A stretch of DNA of 7,643 nucleotides from the NCBI GenBank assembly GCA_021845325.1, contig JAKBRR010000070.1:1-7643 (forward strand). Direction: 5' to 3'. Numbering within the stretch: position 1 is the stretch's first letter; each line of letters opens with the position of its first letter. Source of the stretch: Thermoplasmata archaeon (GTDB lineage Archaea; Thermoplasmatota; Thermoplasmata; Thermoplasmatales; Thermoplasmataceae). Positions 1 to 5,298 of the stretch are shown here, one piece after another. The translations under genes and the position numbers were made by a program. The notes beneath the pieces were generated by a model that was not told the DNA's origin, searched no databases, and saw nothing but the letters and a program-made list of their open reading frames with translations.

Positions 1-406
1 AATAATCCACCATCCCGGTGATAAGATAATGTGATATTCCATCTACCATTTCCATTCAGCTGTGGAGATGAAGGGATGAGGAGTTGCGTAAAAGCATCTT
101 CAGGGAAAGGAATCAAACATCTATTATACACGGTGGTGGAAATGATTGTATGTTTTTTCTTGTTACTGGGATCCATGGGAGGCTTTAATGTAAGGAAATA
201 TGTTGGAGCAAGTATGGTATTTGCAGGAAGAATGATGCAGCTATGAAGAGAGCTGGATCTTTTGCCGTATAGACTTTTTCTAAAAACCTAAGTCGATCAC
301 GGATGATCCTCTAAACTGAATTTACATTCAGACCAGTATTTTCTTGGCTCCAATGATTATTATTAATAGTGAGACTTTTATTCATGCGTGTTTCATGTAT
401 ATTATA
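1..406. other. Stretch without a supportable gene
   Basis: No convincing coding sequence is seen. A 71-codon open frame (31-246) has no recognisable domain, no plausible ribosome site and an odd composition. The other plus-strand frames are broken by several stops. Since a degraded transposase follows directly, this may be worn-out mobile-element or other pseudogene sequence, but no family could be named. No tRNA-like fold, CRISPR-like repeat or clear terminator was noticed. Confidence 0.5.
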
Positions 407-804
407 ATGAGCTCGTTGCGTGATTTCAGCACCCCTGAAGCGTATAACCAGATCAGAAGTATGAATACACTTGCCAGGCTAGAACCTATTGTGGACTGGA
501 ATGCTCTTGGTTCCATGGTATCATCTCTCTTCAAAAATAGCACAGAGAAGGAAGACCTAACTTCAATGAGATCACCATGATCAAGACGCTGTTCATACAG
601 GAACTTTACGGCCTCGGTAATGAGTCAACGGAGAGGAGACTCTATGAAAGGACTTCGTTCGGGCATTTCCTCCACTGTCCTGATAATATTCCTGATGCCA
701 GAACCATATGGCTGTTCCATGAAAGGCTGTCATCATTCGGCATGGCAAGTAGTCTGCACCAGTTTAAAATAAGTGAAAAGGAGGGGAAAGACAGAAAAAA
801 TTAA
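407..804 (+). pseudogene. IS5-family transposase N-terminus, frameshifted and truncated
   Basis: Two overlapping frames together read as the N-terminal (DUF772-type) part of an IS5-group transposase. The first part, from ATG 407, contains AYNQIRSMNTLARLEPIVDW and then NSTEK. The second part, in another frame, reads GRPNFNEITMIKTLFIQELY, YGLGNESTERRLYERTSFGHFLH and PDARTIWLFHERLSS. The frame changes near 548-552; adding one G to the G run there restores an EK-GRPNF junction typical of the family, so a single-base deletion is the simplest cause. After the FHERLSS block the frame ends at 804 without any DDE catalytic domain, so this is a non-functional relic. Such proteins are normally about 300 residues or more; only about 130 codons remain. 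Family assignment is from recalled motifs. No terminal inverted repeats were found. Confidence 0.75.
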
Positions 805-958
805 GGGGTTTTGAAGAGAACATCCACATTCAGCGGAATGATCATGCCGAAAAAACAGGTTTACTATTGTCTTGTTAGAGGCATTATAAGATTGTAGAAA
901 AGGTCATGTATTTTTATGCACACCCATCTCAAATAGAGTCAAAATATAAGCGAATGAA

Positions 959-1711
959 TTATTCGATAGGGCCAAGAAATTTTAACATATCTTTGCCAGT
1001 CTTTGTAATTTGAACTTCTTTCGATCTTCCTCCACTCTCCACTTGTTCGATAAGTTTCCAGTCTTTCATCTTTTCAAGATAATTGGTATTTAGGCTTGCA
1101 TAATAAGCTTGTGTCTTGTTTTCGCCGTTGGAATAAATTAGTCCGTTTTCAACTGCAATTTCCATAAGTCGTTTTTTCTTTATCTTACCTCCATGTTTGG
1201 CAATTAGGTCAAGCAATTTTATTTGTTCAGATTTTGGCTGTTCTATGTGGTATTCAGGTAAGAATTCGATACTCTTCAAACCAGTAGAAATGGGTTCCGT
1301 TATCTCAGGTTTTACATTGTAGTTATCGGGCACAGGATAATAAGGAATTATATTGGTGAGTTCCCTGAAAATACTGGCAGTCAACATCCCAGCTATTGCC
1401 TCAATTTTCGACCCCGAAGCAACATTTATGAAAATATCATTGTTCTTTTCTTCCTCAATTATTTCTCTCATAGCCCGCAATACACCATATAAGTCAATTA
1501 TGTTACATTCCTTCACCTTAGTCTCAATCCTCATAGTAGAGAGAATCTTTTCAACTTCTTCTCTGAAGGACTTTGCATCGTCTTTATCTTTGTCATTGAA
1601 GGCGAGTAACCACACCCGATCAGCCTTCATTTCCCGTGCAGGAATTGTGATGCGATCAAGTTCATATCCTGCTGGTGCAATATGAATCCTAAGACTTACT
1701 CCTTTTAACAT
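959..1711 (-). CDS. HFX_2341/DUF6293-type CARF-like winged-helix regulator
   Basis: A 250-residue predicted ligand-responsive transcription factor. The N-terminal half (about residues 7-140) is a Rossmann-like CARF-type domain: it opens with RIHIAPAGYELDRI, has MKADRVWLLAFN (28-39), and carries a glycine-rich loop INVASGSKIEAIAG (95-108) where this family has its VSSGTK-like motif. The C-terminal part (about 160-250) is a winged helix-turn-helix with GGKIKKKRLMEIA and a wing-like GGRSKEVQITKTG segment. CARF domains usually bind nucleotide second messengers, and related CARF-HTH proteins such as Csa3 regulate archaeal defence genes. The gene is divergent from a CBASS operon, with only 83 bp between start codons, so control of that operon and of itself is the natural inference. 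No Shine-Dalgarno lies before ATG 1711 and a TATA-like box is about 30 bp upstream, consistent with a leaderless transcript. The ligand cannot be read from the sequence. Confidence 0.85.
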   Translation of the reverse strand: MLKGVSLRIHIAPAGYELDRITIPAREMKADRVWLLAFNDKDKDDAKSFREEVEKILSTMRIETKVKECNIIDLYGVLRAMREIIEEEKNNDIFINVASGSKIEAIAGMLTASIFRELTNIIPYYPVPDNYNVKPEITEPISTGLKSIEFLPEYHIEQPKSEQIKLLDLIAKHGGKIKKKRLMEIAVENGLIYSNGENKTQAYYASLNTNYLEKMKDWKLIEQVESGGRSKEVQITKTGKDMLKFLGPIE

Positions 1712-1737
1712 GTCTGAGATGATTAATGTAATTAAGG

Positions 1738-1744
1738 TTATTAA
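1738..1744 (-). promoter_or_regulatory. TATA-like box for the CARF-HTH gene
   Basis: TTAATAA on the minus strand, centred about 30 bp upstream of the regulator's ATG, with no Shine-Dalgarno between. It lies inside the left arm of the inverted repeat shared with the divergent operon. A second AT-rich stretch closer to the start (1728-1735) is an alternative, so the exact box is uncertain. Confidence 0.4.
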
Positions 1745-1763
1745 GTTTATTAAATGGATAGTG

Positions 1764-1770
1764 TTTAATA
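1764..1770 (+). promoter_or_regulatory. TATA-like box for the CBASS operon
   Basis: TTTAATA is centred about 28 bp upstream of ATG 1795. No Shine-Dalgarno precedes that ATG, so the first operon gene is probably translated from a leaderless transcript starting at or near the A of the ATG. The box lies in the right arm of the inverted repeat. Confidence 0.5.
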
Positions 1771-1776
1771 ACCATA

Positions 1777-1816
1777 AATGAATGTGAAAAAATCATGCAG
1801 TGTAATGAATGTGAAA
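1777..1816 (+). repeat. 13-bp direct repeat straddling the operon start codon
   Basis: AATGAATGTGAAA occurs at 1777-1789 and again at 1804-1816, 27 bp apart, with ATG 1795 between the copies. It may be a local duplication or a pair of regulator half-sites next to the transcription start. Confidence 0.55.
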
Positions 1817-2769
1817 TGTCTACAGACATAGGAGGAGAGGAAGAAAAAGAGGATTCTTCTACAAGTGAAGCAATTGCTTCACTTTTTAATGCTAATAGCT
1901 TCACTATTGGTGACGCTAACAAAGAAAGGAGGTCGACTGTCTATCCTAATCAAAGAGTTTGGGAACTGAGAGGCCCTCCCTTGCCAACCGGATTAATTCC
2001 GAGGATTGAGTATTCAAAGAGACATTTGGATTTCCTCTCTATACAATTTGGTGTGCCATATATCATGCTGAATCTAGATGTCGTAGAAAGGTTGACCGAC
2101 AGAGGCTTCACTGCTCTTGATATTTATCCATATGGTAACATTATTACTACATCGACTATACATGATGATACCCTTTGTAATTTTACTGTAGAGCACGAGA
2201 TTGATGTGATTAAGAAATTTGAACCTGCATGGCATATCCCTTGTGACTACCCAACCTATTACGAAGATTGCGATGAAGGAAGAGAATGGTTCATAGATGC
2301 AACAGTGGAAGACACTTTGAGTTTTATTGAAGCAGTTGAAGATACTTCAATTGATGTCCTCCCTTTAGTAAAGGGTATAAACGAAGGTGAATGGATGAGA
2401 TCTATTTCACGTTTCAGAAATAAAGGGATTAATCATTTTGCTTTCTACGTCAAACAGTATTTTGGTAACAATAATGGAAGAAATGATGAATTAATGGTTG
2501 ATCATATACGGCGCATGGTATCCTCCTGCCATCCAGATTACCTAATGCTAATAGGGTATCAGTCTCCATTGAGGGTACGAGACATCCCTCCTGAAGTTCA
2601 AGCTTTTGCAGGAGAACGGTGGATCAGAGGCAGTAAATTAAGCAAACTGACTCCCGAACAAGCGAGAATTGAATATCTAGATTGGAGAAGGCAGTTCGAA
2701 GAGCAATGTATTGTTCGGCAATCCGTCCTAAAATTCAATGATGAAAGTCTTTCAAAGGAGGTATATTAA
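1795..2769 (+). CDS. cap10: TGT/DpdA-like protein, probable Cap10 of a type IV CBASS
   Basis: A 324-residue protein with features of the tRNA-guanine transglycosylase TIM barrel but no C-terminal PUA domain. Visible landmarks: an acidic, poorly conserved N-terminus (1-45); WHIPCDYPTYYED (146-158), matching the base-recognition Asp-x-Pro region of TGTs; VLPLVKGINEGEWMRSI (188-204), matching the GIVQGG strand; and PDYLMLIGYQSPLRVRDI (247-264), matching the LMGVG segment. Two departures matter. The TGT zinc site (CxCxxC with a later His) is absent. Where TGTs read about VDMFDC with the nucleophilic Asp, this protein reads VQAFAG (268-273), placing Ala272 at that site. TGT-like genes beside a CD-NTase are a hallmark of type IV CBASS (Cap10), where 7-deazaguanine chemistry acts on the CD-NTase itself. 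Its stop directly abuts the CD-NTase start, so co-expression is near certain. ATG 1795 is chosen from the TATA spacing; ATG 1816 is an alternative start. Confidence 0.7.
   Translation: MQCNECEMSTDIGGEEEKEDSSTSEAIASLFNANSFTIGDANKERRSTVYPNQRVWELRGPPLPTGLIPRIEYSKRHLDFLSIQFGVPYIMLNLDVVERLTDRGFTALDIYPYGNIITTSTIHDDTLCNFTVEHEIDVIKKFEPAWHIPCDYPTYYEDCDEGREWFIDATVEDTLSFIEAVEDTSIDVLPLVKGINEGEWMRSISRFRNKGINHFAFYVKQYFGNNNGRNDELMVDHIRRMVSSCHPDYLMLIGYQSPLRVRDIPPEVQAFAGERWIRGSKLSKLTPEQARIEYLDWRRQFEEQCIVRQSVLKFNDESLSKEVY
2754..2762 (+). promoter_or_regulatory. Strong Shine-Dalgarno for the CD-NTase
   Basis: AAAGGAGGT lies within the last codons of the TGT-like gene, with 8 nt between GGAGG and ATG 2770. It fixes the CD-NTase start directly after the TAA of the preceding gene. 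The first operon gene has no such site, the usual archaeal leaderless-first, SD-internal pattern. Confidence 0.85.
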
Positions 2770-3753
2770 ATGGGTGGAGGAGGAGGTACAGGAAATCTCT
2801 TTAGGACTTACAAAAATGGGGGTTATAGCCAAAGAGGTTTTTCCTCTGGACTATCATATTCCAAGGAATCAAAGAAATCTAATGAGTCTGCCGAAAGTAT
2901 ATTTGATGCTCATGTCAGAAGGATTCGAGTTTCTAAGAACGAAAGGTTACATCTGGATGGCCTAAAGAACGAAATAAGTGAATCGTTGTCTCGGGATATG
3001 AAAGTGAGGAGGGTCAATGTTATCGGGTCCACTGCTAAAAATACACAGATCAAAAATAGTAAAGGAAATGATATAGATATAATGGTGGAGCTTGACGAAA
3101 AAGAACATGGAGAGTGGTTGAAGCAAGAAAATGGACCGAGAAACTCCTTAGAAAAGATTAAAAGAACATTGCAAAAAGACCCTAGATTCAAGAATGTGAA
3201 AATGCATGTTGACAGGAATGTTGTGACGGTAGAAGTTGGAAATCAGAAGGCTGATGTAATGCCCTCTTTCCTAAGAAAAGATGGTGGTCATGTCATACCT
3301 GATACTTCAGGAGAACAGAAGTGGATCAAGACAAACCCAAGGCTGTCAAGTAGGCTTTTCAAAAATCTGGATGAGAAATACGATAACAAACTAAGCGAAC
3401 TAACAATGGAAGTAAAGAGTTGGAATCAAAAAAATGGAGGGTATCTTACTTCACACCATATCGATTGCATGACGTATGATTACTTTAGAAAAAACAAGCC
3501 AAAAGATGGAGAAAATTCACACAAGGTGAACACCAGGGAGTTTTTCGAAAGAATTCCTTGGAATCTCAAACGTCACGTAAGGGACCCAGTTTATGGTGAA
3601 AGGGCAGATAGTTATCTTACTGATATTAGGAGAAGAGAAGTTATTGCAAATTCAAAAAAATCAACAAAAATACTCAGACAAGCTGAAAAGAAAGCAAGAA
3701 ATGGAGACGAAGTAGAAAGCAATAGACTTTACAGAGAATTTCTAGGAGAATGA
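2770..3753 (+). CDS. CD-NTase (cGAS/DncV-like nucleotidyltransferase) of CBASS
   Basis: A 327-residue predicted second-messenger synthase. The nucleotidyltransferase core is complete: the Gly-Ser turn is G86-S87 (NVIGSTAKNT), the first two metal-binding aspartates are D101 and D103 (GNDIDIMVEL), and the third is D162 in QKADVMPSF. A helical C-terminal part follows (about 185-327), including LTMEVKSWNQKNGGYLTSHH, which fits the OAS/cGAS-type helical domain, and a basic tail. In CBASS such enzymes are activated during phage infection and make cyclic di- or trinucleotides; which one cannot be read here. The N-terminus is striking: MGGGGGTG followed by a Gly/Ser-rich stretch to about residue 30. 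After Met removal it exposes a glycine, the kind of N-terminus that type IV CBASS work, as I recall it, reports to be joined to a 7-deazaguanine base. It sits between the Cap10-like gene (zero spacing) and the SLATT effector (4 nt). Confidence 0.88.
   Translation: MGGGGGTGNLFRTYKNGGYSQRGFSSGLSYSKESKKSNESAESIFDAHVRRIRVSKNERLHLDGLKNEISESLSRDMKVRRVNVIGSTAKNTQIKNSKGNDIDIMVELDEKEHGEWLKQENGPRNSLEKIKRTLQKDPRFKNVKMHVDRNVVTVEVGNQKADVMPSFLRKDGGHVIPDTSGEQKWIKTNPRLSSRLFKNLDEKYDNKLSELTMEVKSWNQKNGGYLTSHHIDCMTYDYFRKNKPKDGENSHKVNTREFFERIPWNLKRHVRDPVYGERADSYLTDIRRREVIANSKKSTKILRQAEKKARNGDEVESNRLYREFLGE
3745..3748 (+). promoter_or_regulatory. Shine-Dalgarno for the SLATT effector
   Basis: GGAG lies 9 nt before ATG 3758, inside the last codons of the CD-NTase gene, supporting translation of the effector from the shared operon message. 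Confidence 0.65.
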
Positions 3754-3757
3754 AACA

Positions 3758-4297
3758 ATGAGCACTGAGAATGATGAAGAGGTGTTGAAATGTGGATTGA
3801 TTAATGTAGCTAGAAGAATTGAAATTGACAGCAATTATTCCGCAAGGAGGCATTTCAATGCAGGGGCATTCTTCAGAATACTTCATTATCTTACAGGAGT
3901 CGGGGCTGCAATTCTAGGTGCCATAGCAGCATATTCTATTTATTTTGGAGAATACGTTGCTTTAAGTGCCGGGGGATTAACTGCCTTAGCTTCCACTGTC
4001 CTCATTGCTGTTTTTACAGTTGTAAGCCCTGGTGAACTTGCGGCCCAGCACTATTCTGCTGGTAGAGATTACTTGGCGCTTCACAATGATACATTATACG
4101 TACTCGATGTAGACGTAAAAATCTCTACAAACAAAGAAATGGAAGGAAAAATCGGAAAGCTTAAAGATACCCTGGATAAGCTTAATTCTTGCAATGGCAC
4201 ATTGTGGACTCCATCACGAGCATTTAAAAAGGCTAGGGAAGACATAAGAAAAGGACACACCGATTATGACCTCCATGATGAGACGAAACTAACATGA
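3758..4297 (+). CDS. SLATT-type two-transmembrane CBASS effector
   Basis: A 179-residue protein with the SLATT layout (SMODS and SLOG-associating 2TM effector). A short cytoplasmic N-terminal helix (about 8-38, with INVARRIEIDSNYSARRHF) is followed by two membrane helices, about 40-62 (ILHYLTGVGAAILGAIAAYS) and about 66-89 (ALSAGGLTALASTVLIAVF), joined by a very short turn. After TM2 comes the family-typical helix with HYSAGRDYLALHND (98-111), then a charged, coiled-coil-like C-terminal region (about 118-172). SLATT proteins are predicted membrane-disrupting or pore-forming effectors of nucleotide-signalling defence, so its likely job is abortive killing when the CD-NTase product appears. It is the last gene of the operon, 4 nt after the CD-NTase. 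There is no separate ligand-sensing domain, so the signal must be sensed by the SLATT domain itself. The size is normal for a stand-alone SLATT protein. Confidence 0.85.
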   Translation: MSTENDEEVLKCGLINVARRIEIDSNYSARRHFNAGAFFRILHYLTGVGAAILGAIAAYSIYFGEYVALSAGGLTALASTVLIAVFTVVSPGELAAQHYSAGRDYLALHNDTLYVLDVDVKISTNKEMEGKIGKLKDTLDKLNSCNGTLWTPSRAFKKAREDIRKGHTDYDLHDETKLT

Positions 4298-4346
4298 TTG
4301 TGAAAGCAAAATAGCTTTTGATTGAAGTTCAGGAAATATGTCTATA

Positions 4347-4374
4347 GAATATATTAATTATATTCCCAATTTTT
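4347..4374 (+). terminator. Possible terminator after the CBASS operon
   Basis: GAATATA (4347-4353) and TATATTC (4359-4365) form a perfect 7-bp inverted repeat with a 5-nt loop, followed 4 nt later by TTTTT. It lies 50 nt past the effector stop. The stem is all A/T apart from one pair and archaeal termination depends mainly on T tracts, so this is only a candidate. Confidence 0.35.
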
Positions 4375-4443
4375 ACCATGAGCTCCTGGTTGAATCGTGG
4401 TGATATACAAAATTAAAGGCTTACTCCTCGTGTCCAAAAAAAA

Positions 4444-4647
4444 TTACTGTTTATCGAAGTGCATGCTCAAATTAGATATCCTTGACTTGAGCCAGATGTA
4501 GTCTTTCTCCTCTATAAGCCCATTATCCTCAATCTTGTGAGCCATTTCGATTAGTTTTGGCTACATCGAACTCCAATCGTTCCTAATCTCATTCCTTATG
4601 ACTTACTGTTCCTCAGTCTCTTGTTTTTCAGGTTTTCCTTTAACCAT
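4444..4647 (-). pseudogene. Small decayed gene, 67-codon frame with two internal stops
   Basis: On the minus strand an ATG at 4647 begins a frame that runs to a TAA at 4444-4446 and is interrupted only by TAA at codon 15 and TAG at codon 29. Between the stops the translation looks protein-like and charged: MVKGKPEKQETEEQ, then VIRNEIRNDWSSM, then PKLIEMAHKIEDNGLIEEKD continuing with YIWLKSRISNLSMHFDKQ. No family was recognised. A TATA-like box at the expected distance upstream supports the start and indicates a once-expressed leaderless gene. Because one interruption is TAA, recoding of TAG as pyrrolysine would not rescue it. It may have belonged to the neighbouring mobile-element remnant or to an older defence or antitoxin-type gene; neither can be shown. 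Confidence 0.55.
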
Positions 4648-4667
4648 GTGTAATTATACTCTATCGA

Positions 4668-4675
4668 TATTTAAA
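4668..4675 (-). promoter_or_regulatory. TATA-like box of the decayed small gene
   Basis: On the minus strand the sequence reads TTTAAATA, centred about 25 bp upstream of ATG 4647, the spacing expected for a leaderless archaeal transcript. It appears intact although the gene it served is broken. Confidence 0.45.
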
Positions 4676-4782
4676 CCGTTATTTTCTAAGTTTTAGCAAA
4701 ATATTTAGAAGTTCTCATAAAATTTTACTTTTTAAAGTGTATTACCAATAATACCTGTAGAGGATTTCTAAAAACTCCAGTT

Positions 4783-5151
4783 TCATGGAAATATGAAATT
4801 TGGTTTACTTTGAGAAAATTCTGAAGGATCGACTGAGCCTATTTTTTTAAGTTTTTCATCTGTATTATCATGTTTTTTGTAATCGAACTGGTATGCTTTT
4901 GCATGGTTCGTCTTGAAGTTTTTCTGTATTCTCCTTACCTGTCTCTCTGAATATTCAACCTTGAATTATGTTTTTATGAGATCAACAATGTTTCCGAGAT
5001 ACTACAGATCCTTTGCCTCAAGCAATACCTTAAGCGTGTGAGCATGCCGAAGATCAGTAAATAATGGAAGATGTCCGAGATATCGAAGAACCCCTAGAAC
5101 ATAATAGAGGTCCTTAAAATACTTATTATGCAAAAGAGCGGGAGTTAGAGC
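4783..5151 (-). pseudogene. IS630-type transposase N-terminal (HTH) remnant
   Basis: A 122-codon minus-strand frame is interrupted only by TAG (5002-5004) and TAA (4966-4968). Reading through them gives a recognisable IS630-like N-terminal segment: RYLGHLPLFTDLRHAHTLKV (matching GRP-x-x-TD followed by a helix), LLEAKDL-stop-YLGNIVDLIKT, then FKVEYSERQVRRIQKNFKTN, HAKAYQFDYKKHDN and DEKLKKI. The VEYSERQVRRI helix-turn-helix signature followed by an AKAYxxDY element is characteristic of that family. The TAG falls where the family often has Trp, one base change from TGG. No DDE catalytic domain follows, because the frame ends at TGA 4783-4785 soon after, so this is a dead fragment. The family call rests on recalled motifs only. 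Confidence 0.6.
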
Positions 5152-5269
5152 TTAATGAATAACAGAAAGCGTACTTAATGTTGCGTAAGGAAGAGCCCAG
5201 CATTGATGTCAAGAGAAATTCATTTTAGATGTCTCAAAAATACTGTTTATGGGATTTTTCGAAGCAAAG

Positions 5270-5277
5270 ATAAATAT
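5270..5277 (+). promoter_or_regulatory. TATA-like box for the GmrSD-like gene
   Basis: ATAAATAT is centred about 26 bp upstream of ATG 5299, preceded by a purine-rich GCAAAG that could serve as a BRE. There is no Shine-Dalgarno before the ATG. This supports a leaderless transcript starting at ATG 5299 rather than at the in-frame TTG 5293. Confidence 0.55.
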
Positions 5278-5298
5278 GAACGTAACAGATAGTTGTTA

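Larger units (their letters stand above)
1736..1773. repeat. Perfect 9-bp inverted repeat in the divergent promoter region
   Basis: GGTTATTAA at 1736-1744 is repeated in inverted orientation as TTAATAACC at 1765-1773, with a 20-bp spacer. The match extends to 11 of 12 positions if three more outer bases are counted. Arm centres are 29 bp apart, close to three helical turns, and each arm overlaps the TATA-like box of one of the two divergent genes. This symmetry is what an autoregulating dimeric repressor operator would look like; the CARF-HTH protein is the obvious candidate ligand. Two facing archaeal promoters with similar boxes could produce part of the symmetry by chance. Confidence 0.6.

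Noticed and set aside
31..246. 71-codon plus-strand open frame as a small gene
   Set aside because: No ribosome site, no recognisable domain, odd composition, and it lies in apparently decayed DNA.
805..958. Continuation of the IS5 transposase beyond 804
   Set aside because: A frame with NDHAEKTG looked faintly like the family's SDPGHAEK region but is too short and broken to support.
1353..1685. 110-codon plus-strand open frame
   Set aside because: Lies entirely antisense to the CARF-HTH gene and is a serine/isoleucine-rich shadow typical of reverse reading.
2738..2965. Plus-strand frame overlapping the operon junction
   Set aside because: Out of frame with the strongly supported CD-NTase start and its Shine-Dalgarno; no domain.
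2910..3191. 93-codon minus-strand open frame
   Set aside because: Antisense shadow of the CD-NTase catalytic region, rich in Ser, Phe and Leu.
4298..5290. An intact cap9 (QueC-like) gene or other CBASS accessory gene
   Set aside because: Both strands were read; only short broken frames occur and none shows a QueC SGGxDS-type loop.
5293..5298. TTG 5293 as the start of the GmrSD-like gene
   Set aside because: ATG 5299 lies two codons later and fits the TATA spacing of a leaderless transcript better.
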